DNA of 64,000 bases from Hominimerdicola alba 8 (GTDB lineage Bacteria; Bacillota; Clostridia; Oscillospirales; Ruminococcaceae): assembly GCF_000178155.2 (NCBI RefSeq), contig NZ_ADKM02000075.1, positions 1 through 64,000 on the forward strand. Reading direction: 5' to 3'. The notes beneath the pieces are model-generated. The model worked only from the letters and a program-made list of their open reading frames with translations. It did not search any database and was not told where the DNA came from. The position numbers were made by a program, and so were the translations under genes. Positions 17,942-26,915 of the stretch are shown piece after piece. How positions within the stretch are numbered: the stretch's first letter is position 1; the number at the start of each line of letters is the position of its first letter.

Positions 17942-18664
17942 ATGGGTCTTTTCAGTAATAAAAAGAAGCCCGCTGCACCTGCTGCAGCGCCCGCGCCTAA
18001 GCCCGTCAATCCTGATGATATCTGGAACACTCCATCACCGAAACGCAAGCAGACCGTGACTATCAAGGAGTCGAAGTATGATGAACCTCTGCCTGAGAAG
18101 CTGGAGGTAGAGTCTGTAGACCCGGAGATGATAAAGACAAAGATGGCTCAGCTTGAAGCTGAACTGGCTGAGAAGAAGAACCAGCCTGTCAAGACACATG
18201 CTGACTACGGTACCAGTACAGTCGCAGCAGAAGAGATAATCGATGCGCAGAGCGAGTATGAGAAGCTCTATGAAGTTGAGCATGAGAGGTATATCAAGTC
18301 CCATCAGGAGGATATCAGTGCTGCCAAAGCTGACGGCATGGCTGCAAAGATGGAGGCTATGTATGCAGAGCATGAAGCTAAGGTAGCTGAAGTCGAGAAT
18401 ACAGATTTCAAGTTCAGTGAGGTAGGTCAGGCTGAGGTGGATAAGAAAATGGTCGATCTGCCATATGCGAAGAAGCCTGAGGATTATCCGGAATATAAGG
18501 ATATCGCTGCTGTTGCATCTGAACCCGATCAGGCTGATCTCGATAAACTGGGCGTTATCGACCACAGTGAGGATCCCGACAACATAGGTGATGTTGACGA
18601 GGAACTGCTTGCGAGAAAAGTCGAGGAATTCGAGGCAAAGTACGGTGACCGCAAGAAGGCGTGA
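17942..18664 (+). CDS. Acidic coiled-coil-like cytoplasmic protein, unknown function
   Basis: A 240-residue protein without membrane segment or signal peptide. The N-terminus MGLFSNKKKPAAPAAAP is a short basic/Ala-Pro linker as in scaffold proteins. The rest is strongly charged and mainly helical, with heptad-like Leu/Ala spacing at about residues 60-90 and 95-150. The ribosome binding site is AGGGGG. It is 46 bp from the next gene, with no terminator between, and both lie opposite the J-domain-like gene. A scaffold or adaptor in a lineage-specific assembly is conceivable; no family was recognised. Confidence 0.6.
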   Translation: MGLFSNKKKPAAPAAAPAPKPVNPDDIWNTPSPKRKQTVTIKESKYDEPLPEKLEVESVDPEMIKTKMAQLEAELAEKKNQPVKTHADYGTSTVAAEEIIDAQSEYEKLYEVEHERYIKSHQEDISAAKADGMAAKMEAMYAEHEAKVAEVENTDFKFSEVGQAEVDKKMVDLPYAKKPEDYPEYKDIAAVASEPDQADLDKLGVIDHSEDPDNIGDVDEELLARKVEEFEAKYGDRKKA

Positions 18665-18710
18665 TACCGTTTAGCTTATATGGATAGTTATAGTTTGGGA
18701 GCGGATCACT

Positions 18711-19250
18711 TTGAATATCAACACAGACAATCCTATTATAAAATATTCTGATGTGGGGAAGGTCTTTCCCTATGATAAGCTGTTTTACGCAACAGTTAAC
18801 GATTATATACTTGAATACAAGAACGCACGTCTTGATAAGCTGACCGACCACGATGCTTCTGTATGCCTTGCAAGGATAATCAGGCGCATGGAGGTAAACG
18901 GTGTGCCTGTACAGCAGTTTTTCAAGGAAGAACTTGACGCATGGACAGATGTAGCCAACTACACCAGGGTACTTCGCCTTTGTGACCTGATGGCGAGGGA
19001 TATTTTCTGCTGCTTTGATAAGAACAGGTATGATGATGACGGCAATTTTGCAAAGGTCAACAGGTTCTACTGTGTCAATACCGATGGCAACAGAGATTTC
19101 TTCACGCTGGACGAAAAGGTGAAGTCGGGTCTGTTCAAAAAGAAGCGTTCACCCGAAAGCGAGTATTTTATGGATCTGCAAAACCGCTATGATGCAGGTC
19201 TTCTCCCCAAAACGAAGGAAGAAGAGCGCAAACTTTACGGCGAAGGCTGA
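18711..19250 (+). CDS. Conserved-looking cytoplasmic protein, unknown function
   Basis: A 179-residue protein starting at TTG 18711, 8 nt after GGGAG. No membrane segment. The helical N-terminal two thirds (VGKVFPYDKLFYATVNDY and following) and basic C-terminal end (FKKKRSPESEYF) suggest a compact soluble domain. The spacing to the previous gene (46 bp) and next gene (26 bp) suggests an operon ending with the cyclophilin. No motif allows a function to be assigned. Confidence 0.55.
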   Translation: MNINTDNPIIKYSDVGKVFPYDKLFYATVNDYILEYKNARLDKLTDHDASVCLARIIRRMEVNGVPVQQFFKEELDAWTDVANYTRVLRLCDLMARDIFCCFDKNRYDDDGNFAKVNRFYCVNTDGNRDFFTLDEKVKSGLFKKKRSPESEYFMDLQNRYDAGLLPKTKEEERKLYGEG

Positions 19251-19276
19251 TAAAAGATTTGAGAGGAAAGATTAAA

Positions 19277-19750
19277 ATGGTTAAAATAGAAATGGAAAAC
19301 GGTAAGGAGATACTTATCGAACTTTATCCCGATGTGGCACCCATCACTGTAGCAAACTTTGAGAAACTGGTAGGTCAGGGCTTCTATGACGGTCTGATCT
19401 TCCACAGAGTTATCAAGGGCTTTATGATACAGGGCGGTGATCCCGAAGGCACAGGCATGGGCGGTGCTAAAGAAAAGATCAAGGGCGAGTTCAGATCGAA
19501 CGGCGTTGCCAATGACCTTAAGCACACCAGAGGTGTTATCTCAATGGCAAGGTCGATGATGCCAAACTCCGCAAGTTCGCAGTTCTTCATCATGCACGAA
19601 GATGCACCTCACCTTGACGGCGACTATGCTGCTTTCGGCAAGGTAGTAAAGGGTATCGAGGTCGTTGATGAGATAGCTTCGGTGAAGGTCGATTTCAATG
19701 ATAAGCCCCTTGAACCTCAGGTAATGAAGAAAGTCACCATTGTAGACTGA
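19277..19750 (+). CDS. Cyclophilin-type peptidyl-prolyl cis-trans isomerase
   Basis: Catalyses cis-trans isomerisation of Xaa-Pro bonds during protein folding. The 157-residue single-domain protein carries the cyclophilin signature: FHRVIKGFMIQGGDP with the catalytic Arg, SMARSMMPNSASSQFFI, and a central GTGMGG loop. There is no signal peptide, so it is cytoplasmic. The start at 19277 is chosen because GAGAGGAAAG lies just upstream; the longer frame would start inside that site. A terminator follows. Confidence 0.93.
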   Translation: MVKIEMENGKEILIELYPDVAPITVANFEKLVGQGFYDGLIFHRVIKGFMIQGGDPEGTGMGGAKEKIKGEFRSNGVANDLKHTRGVISMARSMMPNSASSQFFIMHEDAPHLDGDYAAFGKVVKGIEVVDEIASVKVDFNDKPLEPQVMKKVTIVD

Positions 19751-19771
19751 TATGATAAGTTCACTGCATCT

Positions 19772-19803
19772 GCCTTTGTATTGAAATAATACAGAGGCTT
19801 TTG
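19772..19803 (+). terminator. Terminator after the cyclophilin gene
   Basis: GCCTTTGTATT (19772-19782) pairs with AATACAGAGGC (19788-19798), one mismatch, followed by TTTTG. Confidence 0.75.
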
Positions 19804-19842
19804 CGGTGTATGCCCAAAAATAAGATTTCGGGAGTGGTTAAG

Positions 19843-21186
19843 ATGAATTTTAAAAGACCTGCTGCGGTCATCGCCGCTGCGCTGACGGTCTTTGCAGCAG
19901 CGCCAAAGGCTTTTGCTGCATATGATTACGGGTACGATCAGGGCTACGACTACAACTATAATTACGATTATAACTACGATTACAATAACGGCTACGACTA
20001 TGGCTATGATAATGGTTATGGATACGATAACGGTTACGGCTATGACAACGGCTATGGTTATGAAGAGTGGGGCGATACGACAACTACTACCGCACCTGTT
20101 CCCGAATTTGACCCTGCACAGTCTGCGGGTAATGAGGTCACCAGCATGCAGAACAAGACTACTACTCTGGTGCCCGATAAGCCGACTTCTGCACCGTCAA
20201 GGGTGTACCTCCAGCCCGGTCAGTTCGATGAAAACGATATTATACCCGTCGAACTTAAGATAGAAGCTGATAACGCGGTTTCCAATGCACTGATATCAGT
20301 TTCTTTCGATACCGAACTTTTTCAGCTGGTCAGTACAGAACTTAATGAGGAAGCAGGCGGCAAGGCTGCCGAGAACAGCTTCAACGGCAAGTATGTTTTC
20401 AATTATACCAATGATGCGGGCAGCAAGTACAAGGGTACTTACGCTACACTGAATTTCAGGATGCTGGATAAGAGCATGGTGTCATCGACGATATTCCTGT
20501 CGGTCACAACGCTTGATAACAAGACGGGTATACCGATATCGTATACTGCCGATAACGGTATAATCACAAATCCAAATTCTCCCGAATATCAGAATTCCGA
20601 AACGGAAGCGCCTAAACTCAACAAGCAGCTGACTCTGCTTAAGAGCAAGGGTCAGGCTCAGCCCGCTGAACTGGGTCTTGAAGCGTTCAGGAACATCGTT
20701 GTGGCTGATACCGATGTAGTCAGCTATGAGGACGGTGTGATAAAGATACTCTCGGCAGGTCAGACTACTTTTGATGTGGTATTTGAGAACAACGATCTTG
20801 AAACTTACGATGTGATCGTTATGGACGATACCATCGTGACCGATGCTGAGGATACTGCTGCAAATGTCACAAGAGAACAGCCTGCCGATAATAGCAAGCG
20901 CAACCTCTTCATAATCATTGCGGTGGCTGTGGCACTGGTGGTGCTGGTGGTCGAGTATCTTGTTATCATGAAGCCTGTCAGCAAGCGCAGCAAAAAGCTG
21001 GCAGAGGCAGAGGCTTTCTTTGAGAATGAGAGCAGAGAAGACGGCGGCGAAGAAGACGAAGAGATGCGTGCTGAATTGCAGAAAGCGTTCGCTGTACGCG
21101 ATGCCCGCCGCAAAGCTGCACAGGGCGATGAGTCCGATGAACAGCAGGAAGATGCTGATGTCGGAGAAGATACCGACAAGGAATAA
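19843..21186 (+). CDS. Membrane-anchored surface protein with Tyr/Asp/Gly repeats and cohesin-like domain
   Basis: 447 residues from ATG 19843 (behind GGGAG). A signal peptide (residues 1-25, cleaved after FAA) leads into about 50 residues of YDYGYDNGYG-type repeats, then a Thr-rich linker. Residues of about 115-250 look like a cohesin fold: VYLQPGQFDENDIIPVELKI, LISVSFDTELFQLVSTE, FNYTNDAG and a TLNFRM strand. A smaller domain, one membrane segment (about 355-378) and a highly acidic cytoplasmic tail of about 70 residues complete it. In rumen Ruminococcus species cohesins bind dockerins of cellulosomal enzymes. Here the membrane anchor and cytoplasmic tail are unusual for a scaffoldin. The cohesin call is by pattern only. 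Confidence 0.65.
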   Translation: MNFKRPAAVIAAALTVFAAAPKAFAAYDYGYDQGYDYNYNYDYNYDYNNGYDYGYDNGYGYDNGYGYDNGYGYEEWGDTTTTTAPVPEFDPAQSAGNEVTSMQNKTTTLVPDKPTSAPSRVYLQPGQFDENDIIPVELKIEADNAVSNALISVSFDTELFQLVSTELNEEAGGKAAENSFNGKYVFNYTNDAGSKYKGTYATLNFRMLDKSMVSSTIFLSVTTLDNKTGIPISYTADNGIITNPNSPEYQNSETEAPKLNKQLTLLKSKGQAQPAELGLEAFRNIVVADTDVVSYEDGVIKILSAGQTTFDVVFENNDLETYDVIVMDDTIVTDAEDTAANVTREQPADNSKRNLFIIIAVAVALVVLVVEYLVIMKPVSKRSKKLAEAEAFFENESREDGGEEDEEMRAELQKAFAVRDARRKAAQGDESDEQQEDADVGEDTDKE

Positions 21187-21202
21187 AAGCAATATGATTT
21201 TT

Positions 21203-21234
21203 GGCTGCGTAGTCGGTACTGCGCAGCCTTTTTG
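21203..21234 (+). terminator. Terminator after the cohesin-like gene
   Basis: GGCTGCG (21203-21209) pairs with CGCAGCC (21222-21228), followed by TTTTTG, just before the response-regulator gene. Confidence 0.8.
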
Positions 21235-21248
21235 TTTGAGGTGTTTAT

Positions 21249-21860
21249 ATGAAGAAGATACTGGTGCTTGAAGATGATGAGAATATAAGGCTGGGGCTGT
21301 GTCATATACTGCGTGCGAAGGGTTTTGAAGCTGTACCTGCTGAAAATATCTCTGAGGCGCGTGAAATTTTTGGCGGCTGTTCGCTCTGCCTTTTGGATGT
21401 CATGCTGCCCGATGGCAGCGGTGTGGACTTTTGTCGGGAAATACGCAAGTCCAGCGATGTGCCTGTGATATTCCTTACCTGTGTCGATGACAGCGGAAGA
21501 ATAGCAGGTGCGCTTGACAGCGGCGGAGATGACTATGTAGTCAAGCCATTTGACACTGTGGTGCTCATATCCCGCATCAACGCGGCTTTGCGAAGGTGCG
21601 GCAGTGCAGAAGAGCCATCTGCCGAACTTGAACTCACTGCTATCGAGCGTGAATTGCTGGATTATTTCAGAATAAATAAAAACCGCATACTCACCCGCGA
21701 ACAGATACTTGCAAGGCTGTGGGACTCGCGGGGCGAATATGTCAATGACAACACACTTTCGGTGCGTATCAACCGTTTGCGTGCGAAGCTGGAAAAAAAC
21801 GGCAGATGCGGCAGGATAGTCACGGTAAAGGGGGTCGGATATAAGTGGGAAGAGCAGTAG
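21249..21860 (+). CDS. OmpR-family response regulator
   Basis: A 203-residue regulator. The receiver domain has the acidic pocket (LEDDE), phospho-acceptor Asp50 in LLDVMLP, Thr77 and Lys99. The winged-helix DNA-binding domain (about 125-203) ends in VKGVGYKWEE and lacks part of the usual N-terminal beta sheet, so it is shorter than the roughly 225-residue norm. It overlaps the histidine kinase gene by 16 nt. Gene order (regulator, kinase, ATPase, large permease) matches antimicrobial-peptide sensing and detoxification modules of the Bce/Vra group. Confidence 0.92.
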   Translation: MKKILVLEDDENIRLGLCHILRAKGFEAVPAENISEAREIFGGCSLCLLDVMLPDGSGVDFCREIRKSSDVPVIFLTCVDDSGRIAGALDSGGDDYVVKPFDTVVLISRINAALRRCGSAEEPSAELELTAIERELLDYFRINKNRILTREQILARLWDSRGEYVNDNTLSVRINRLRAKLEKNGRCGRIVTVKGVGYKWEEQ

Positions 21861-23068
21861 TCACCCTTTCAAACCGTACAGCAAGGGTGTTTTTGTGGCT
21901 GGGGATATTGATGACCGTGATATCACTTGTAGGTTCGTACCTTCTGCATGAGTATTCGGGAAGGAAAGCCGCCGAAGCTGAAGTCAGCTACCGCCTTTCG
22001 CTGGCGGGTCAGCTTTATGATATGGGAATGTCAGAAGATAAGATAGCTGAACTTGTTTCTTCCCCCGCCGATGAAAGCTATACCGCCAGAGGTGAGGAGA
22101 TACTGGCGGGCTACGGTTATTTTTCGGGAATGACTGTAGGCGGCGAGTATGTTATTTATTCGCATCTCGCCAACGATATCTTATCAGCTTTGCTGACTGC
22201 CGTGTGCTTTTTTGCAGGCTTCTGCTGTATACACACTGTTTTTATTGATATCCGCAGGCTGACAGCACAGCTTGAGCATGAAGAGAAGATAGTCTTTTCA
22301 GACGAACATGACATCGGTCTGCTGGGCGAAGCGATACTTTCACTCAGGCAGAAGTCAGAACATCTGCTGAAACAGCTGGGCGATGAAAAGCAGTACCTCG
22401 CTGATTACCTCGATGACTTTTCGCACCAGATAAAGACCCCATGCACAGGTCTTAAGCTGAATAATGAGATACTTCTGTCAGCACCAATGCCATTTGAAGA
22501 GCAGAAGGATTATCTTATGCGCGACAAAAAGTGCATCGATCGGATCTCGCGGCTGGTTTCGGCATCACTAAAGCTGGCAAGGCTTGAAGCGGGTGCGGTG
22601 GAATACCATTTCGAGGAAAATGATATAAGCGAGATAGCCGCAGATGCAGTCGCCCAGCTTACAGCCATAGCCGCTGAGAACAATGCTGAGATGATAAACG
22701 AAGTGAAACGCGGTACTCGCCTTTACTGTGACAGATTGTGGCTGTGTGAAGCTGTCACCAATCTTATTAAAAATGCCGCCGAGCATTCAAACGGTGGTCA
22801 TGTGAGGATATATTCCGACTGCGACCCGATGACTGTTCGCATATTCATTGAAGACAACGGCTGTGGTATATCCGAAGAGGAACTGCCAAATGTGTTCAGG
22901 CGCTTCTGGTCAAAGTCGGGGGCAGTGAACTCAAATTCTGTGGGGATAGGCATGTCGGTCGCAAAGAAGATAGTCGAGGATATGGGCGGCAGACTATATA
23001 TTGAGAGTGAACTTAATAAAGGCACTAAAATAAAGTTAGAATTTTTGCGTACTGTAACTTTACTGTAA
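21845..23068 (+). CDS. Sensor histidine kinase of a Bce-like module
   Basis: 407 residues starting at GTG 21845 behind AAGGGGGT. Two membrane segments (about 14-34 and 112-134) bracket a sensor loop of about 75 residues, too large for the classic BceS intramembrane sensor but still small. The HisKA domain has phospho-acceptor His194 in DFSHQIKTP. The ATPase domain has N-box NLIKNAAEH, G1 DNGCGIS and G2 GIGMSVAKKI. It should phosphorylate the regulator encoded upstream. Near its 3' end are direct repeats that may be the regulator's own operator for the downstream transporter. Confidence 0.92.
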   Translation: MGRAVVTLSNRTARVFLWLGILMTVISLVGSYLLHEYSGRKAAEAEVSYRLSLAGQLYDMGMSEDKIAELVSSPADESYTARGEEILAGYGYFSGMTVGGEYVIYSHLANDILSALLTAVCFFAGFCCIHTVFIDIRRLTAQLEHEEKIVFSDEHDIGLLGEAILSLRQKSEHLLKQLGDEKQYLADYLDDFSHQIKTPCTGLKLNNEILLSAPMPFEEQKDYLMRDKKCIDRISRLVSASLKLARLEAGAVEYHFEENDISEIAADAVAQLTAIAAENNAEMINEVKRGTRLYCDRLWLCEAVTNLIKNAAEHSNGGHVRIYSDCDPMTVRIFIEDNGCGISEEELPNVFRRFWSKSGAVNSNSVGIGMSVAKKIVEDMGGRLYIESELNKGTKIKLEFLRTVTLL

Positions 23069-23095
23069 GATTGGTATGCTATCATTACAGTAAAG
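23050..23095 (+). promoter_or_regulatory. Direct and inverted TACTGTAA repeats, candidate regulator operator and promoter
   Basis: TACTGTAA occurs at 23050-23057 and again at 23061-23068, 11 bp apart (one helical turn), the spacing preferred by OmpR-type regulators. The reverse copy TTACAGTA lies at 23085-23092. CTTTACTGTAA/TTACAGTAAAG form a perfect 11-bp dyad (23058-23068, 23085-23095). A -10-like TATGCT sits at 23075-23080. The block is inside the end of the kinase gene and directly before the ATPase ribosome binding site. Confidence 0.55.
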
Positions 23096-23106
23096 GAGGG
23101 ACGGAT

Positions 23107-23799
23107 ATGGATAAAGAGATAATAATATCAGCCGAAGACCTTGTAAAGACCTTTGGCGGCAAGAACAATAAAGTCGTCGCAGTTGACGGTGTTTCGCTGA
23201 AAGTACACAAGGGTGAAATGGTTGCTGTAACAGGTGCATCGGGAAGCGGGAAATCCACTTTGCTCAATTTGCTGGGCGGACTTGACAAACCTGACAGCGG
23301 GACGATAACAGCTGTGGGCGAAGACCTCACCGCCATAAAAGACAGTCAGCTTGCTGAGTACAGGCGGCGCAAATCGGGATTCGTTTTTCAGTTTTACAAT
23401 CTGATACCTGTGCTGAATGTTGAGGAGAACATCTGCCTGCCCGTACACCTTGACGGCAAGAATGTCAAAAAGCAGGAACTTGATGAACTGCTGGCACTTC
23501 TCGGACTTAACGATCGGCGCTACCACTTTGCAGGTCAGCTTTCGGGCGGTCAGCAGCAGAGGGTATCGATAGGCAGGGCAGTTATAAACAAGCCGCCGTG
23601 TATATTTGCCGATGAGCCTACAGGCAACCTTGACAGCAAGAATTCCCGCGAGATAATCGCGCTGTTCAAGGAGATAATCAAGACCTACAACACAGCTGTC
23701 GTACTGGTCACCCATGACGGCAGCATCGCTGAGGAAGCCGACAGAGTTATAACGATGTCAGACGGAAAGATAATAAACGAAAGGGTGAGGTCATTTTGA
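23107..23799 (+). CDS. ABC transporter ATP-binding protein of the Bce-like module
   Basis: 230 residues from ATG 23107, behind AAAGGAGGG. Walker A GASGSGKSTLL, signature LSGGQQQR, Walker B CIFADEPTGNLDS and H-loop VLVTHD are intact, typical of the MacB/BceA/LolD group. It pairs with the following permease, whose start overlaps its stop. Predicted role: energising resistance to, or sensing of, envelope-active peptides. Confidence 0.92.
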   Translation: MDKEIIISAEDLVKTFGGKNNKVVAVDGVSLKVHKGEMVAVTGASGSGKSTLLNLLGGLDKPDSGTITAVGEDLTAIKDSQLAEYRRRKSGFVFQFYNLIPVLNVEENICLPVHLDGKNVKKQELDELLALLGLNDRRYHFAGQLSGGQQQRVSIGRAVINKPPCIFADEPTGNLDSKNSREIIALFKEIIKTYNTAVVLVTHDGSIAEEADRVITMSDGKIINERVRSF

Positions 23800-26700
23800 A
23801 TAAACTCTTTCTGATAACATGGCGCTGGCTTTTGCGTGACAAGCGCCGTACTGCTCTGACTTTTGCGAGCATCGTGCTGGCGGTCTACCTTATCAGCTTT
23901 GTGGGATTTTATATGAGCACTGCGCTGACAACATACCACGCAGTTGTCGAATACCATGAGCCGCATCATGCTTCGCTGATCCTTGAGAACATCGAACAGG
24001 CGAAAAAGCTGGATAACAATGTTTCGTGGGAAAGTCATCTTACCAAAATAAGTCCTGATGGTTTCATGATATCTGATTTTGCACATGATCATGTGTCTTC
24101 AAGTGAAAGTCTTTTCCCGTTGATCACTATAAACGGCAAAAGTATATTCGAGGATAAGCACGACTTACAGGCTGTTATGATAAGCGGCGATGTCAAAGAA
24201 CTCACACCGAAGCAAGAATACAGTCTTGACGGCGAGATGCCGAAACATGCGGGCGAAGTAGCTGTAAGCAAGGAGTTTGCCGGCAAGTACGGTGATGTCG
24301 GTATCGGTGATACGCTGACCATAAAGTATGATACTTACAAGGGTACTCTGTACTGCGCAAAGACAGATGAGAATAACCAACTGATAAAGGACAGTGATGG
24401 CGGACTTATCTACTGTGAAGACAAGCTGGGCTTGAAACTCAGACAGCTGTATGGTGCTATACAGTATGACAGCTATGAACTCGTCAAATTATTCAACAAA
24501 CTCTATTCCGTTGAGAACGGCAATGATAAGCCTGTAAAGTCAGTGTTCAGTTATAACAATTACGAGTTCCCGCCTGCGTATGCCGTCCTTTCGGACGAGT
24601 GTACCGAGAGTTTTGAGTACACAGCTAAGGTCACTGGGATAATAAGCAGTTCAATGGCAGATATAGCATTCAGCATCGATGACAACGAGATAATGCCATA
24701 TTTTAAAGATAGTCCTGTCGATTATATTGTGCGCGTCAAAAAAGGTCTTGATGCTGAACAGTGCTGCAAGAAAGCTCTGAAAACATTCGGACTTGATAAT
24801 GATAATAATACCAACCTCTATGTTAATTCCGAATTGCTTATACTTGAGGGCAGACAGCTGGAATACGTTGCAAACATAGGTCCTGTATTTGCTGTTGCGG
24901 CGATAATAATGGGCATATTCGTATTCCTTTCAAGGCTGATAATCAACAATGCCTTTGAGATAAGTGCCGCCTACCGTACCGAACAGTACGGCGCATTAAA
25001 GACCATAGGTGCTTCTGACAAGCAGATATTCACGATGATAATGTTTGAGTGCGGACTGTATCTGCTGACCGCACTGCCGCTGGGCTTTTTGATCGCGTTG
25101 GCGGTGGGCAGGATCCTTCTGGCGAAAGTGCGGGATATTGGTTTGTATGATCTGATTTTCGGTGAGGCTGCCAATGACAGCTTTTTCAAATTTGAACTTT
25201 CACCGTTCGTCATGGTCATAACACTCCTTGTGGCGGCTTTTTCGATATTCTTCTCTTCATATGCAGATGCGATGCGCGTTCGCAGAATGCCGCCTATCCA
25301 GTCGGTGGGCTACGGTCAGAAAAAGCGTGCAAAGACAAAGAAGTCGCGCTGGTTTTCAAGAAGACTGCTGGGTTATCCTCGCGGTTTTGCGATAAAGTGC
25401 ATATCCAAGCAGAAAGTGCGCTTTGCGGTAACGCTGACAGCATCGGTTATGAGCGGCATCTTCATAATGACTTTTGCCTGCTTAGTGGAAACCTACAGTA
25501 ACAGACATACAGATACCATAGACCGCTGCTGCGATATCTCAGCATCACATTTGGAAAGTGATTTTACGCTGGAAAGTGTCAAGAAAGACTATGAGGAACT
25601 TAAAGCGTCGGGCTATTTTGAAGAAATAATACCAAATATAGTTATCAATATCGGCAGCTATAAAAGCGCGTATGATAAAGATGCACCGGCTGATCTGAAC
25701 GAGAAATGCTATTCAGATAAGTATTTAGAGTATTGCAATGACCCTGGTCATTTTGTTTATGATCGATATTTGATGAATGTCAGCTTCATCACCCGTGATA
25801 GTTTTGAAAAACATATACACACCGATATGACTTACGATGAATTTCTGAAAAGCGGCAAGCCACTTGTATGCAACACAGTTTCGGCACAGTGCTATGGCGA
25901 TATTGAACTTAACATGCTTAAGGAAAAGTACAATTTCAATGAATGCTATCAGGGCATTTACGGTATAACTTATGCTGTGCTTGACTTTGATATGTTCAAA
26001 GAAAATACAGATGAACTTGTATTCAACGGTGAACTGATAGATTACAATGATGACAAAACTGACACAATAAAACATGAATACACCGAAAATGTAAGGATAG
26101 GCGGTTTTTACACCACCGATCAGCCGGATTTTATGTTTTCGGGTAGTGGAATTCAGGCAATAATGCCCTATGAACTTGCGGGCGAGGATATTTTTGAATT
26201 CCAGAAAATAGAGTTAAAAGACCCCTCACCGATAAGCATACGCTTTTACTACAATGGCGCAGATTACTATATAAAAGATGGCTGTGCAAATGATGCGATA
26301 TCGCTTATTTACAAGTATTATGATTCTGAGGACGATGATATAGAAGACTTCGTTGAAAACAATGAATACAGAGAGAAGATAGGTGAGGTCATCAAGGTCG
26401 CGATAGGCGGCTTTGCAGTATCGCTGGCAGCTGTGGTGCTGCTGAGTATTTTCAGCACGATGCGTGCGAATGTCATAAACCGCCGCCGTGATTTCTCGAT
26501 GATGCGAAGCTGCGGCATGTCGCTTAAGCAGGTACGCAAGTCGCTGTTCTTTGAGGCTCGTATATACGCATTCATCACAACGCTGATAAGTTCGGTGATC
26601 GGTATAGGAGTGGCGCTGTTCATCTACTACGCATTCTTTGAGTCGGGTGAATTCGGCTCTGAAATGATGCACACACTTATGCCGAAATTCCCCTGGCAGG

Positions 26701-26813
26701 TATCTGTGGGCATATACATTACCATAATGATCGTGATGGCGGCGGCATTCGTACCCGCACTTGTAACCATGAAAAAGGAGAACATAGCAGAGGAGATAAG
26801 AACGGATATTTGA
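23796..26813 (+). CDS. Large FtsX-type ABC permease of the Bce-like module
   Basis: A 1,005-residue permease, starting at TTG 23796 behind AGGGTGAGG and overlapping the ATPase stop. An N-terminal membrane segment (about 18-40) precedes an extracellular domain of about 310 residues and a first FtsX block (about 365-500). A second segment near 545 leads to another extracellular domain of about 300 residues, and the C-terminal FtsX block (about 870-1000) has MMRSCGMSLKQVRKSLFFEAR. Two large outer domains distinguish it from BceB, which has one. With the upstream two-component pair it likely senses and removes peptide antibiotics; the ligand is unknown. Confidence 0.88.
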   Translation: MNKLFLITWRWLLRDKRRTALTFASIVLAVYLISFVGFYMSTALTTYHAVVEYHEPHHASLILENIEQAKKLDNNVSWESHLTKISPDGFMISDFAHDHVSSSESLFPLITINGKSIFEDKHDLQAVMISGDVKELTPKQEYSLDGEMPKHAGEVAVSKEFAGKYGDVGIGDTLTIKYDTYKGTLYCAKTDENNQLIKDSDGGLIYCEDKLGLKLRQLYGAIQYDSYELVKLFNKLYSVENGNDKPVKSVFSYNNYEFPPAYAVLSDECTESFEYTAKVTGIISSSMADIAFSIDDNEIMPYFKDSPVDYIVRVKKGLDAEQCCKKALKTFGLDNDNNTNLYVNSELLILEGRQLEYVANIGPVFAVAAIIMGIFVFLSRLIINNAFEISAAYRTEQYGALKTIGASDKQIFTMIMFECGLYLLTALPLGFLIALAVGRILLAKVRDIGLYDLIFGEAANDSFFKFELSPFVMVITLLVAAFSIFFSSYADAMRVRRMPPIQSVGYGQKKRAKTKKSRWFSRRLLGYPRGFAIKCISKQKVRFAVTLTASVMSGIFIMTFACLVETYSNRHTDTIDRCCDISASHLESDFTLESVKKDYEELKASGYFEEIIPNIVINIGSYKSAYDKDAPADLNEKCYSDKYLEYCNDPGHFVYDRYLMNVSFITRDSFEKHIHTDMTYDEFLKSGKPLVCNTVSAQCYGDIELNMLKEKYNFNECYQGIYGITYAVLDFDMFKENTDELVFNGELIDYNDDKTDTIKHEYTENVRIGGFYTTDQPDFMFSGSGIQAIMPYELAGEDIFEFQKIELKDPSPISIRFYYNGADYYIKDGCANDAISLIYKYYDSEDDDIEDFVENNEYREKIGEVIKVAIGGFAVSLAAVVLLSIFSTMRANVINRRRDFSMMRSCGMSLKQVRKSLFFEARIYAFITTLISSVIGIGVALFIYYAFFESGEFGSEMMHTLMPKFPWQVSVGIYITIMIVMAAAFVPALVTMKKENIAEEIRTDI

Positions 26814-26860
26814 TAGATCAGAAGACAACAAAGCAAAAGCGTATCCTGTGTTATTTAAAA

Positions 26861-26915
26861 CGGATACCCATATAGAAATAATGCCCCTAAGCATGTCAAA
26901 AGTGCTTTGGGGCAT
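26861..26915 (+). repeat. Dispersed repeat, copy A, acting as terminator of the permease operon
   Basis: CGGATACCCATAT (26861-26873), an 8-nt gap, then a hairpin ATGCCCCtaAGCA...TGCTttGGGGCAT (26881-26915). The same arrangement occurs in inverted orientation at 29413-29360. The hairpin followed by TTTTG can terminate the upstream operon. Confidence 0.7.

Noticed and set aside
19920-20070. Tandem DNA repeat or CRISPR-like array
   Set aside because: The repetition is in codons for Tyr, Asp, Gly and Asn inside an open reading frame; there are no spacers.
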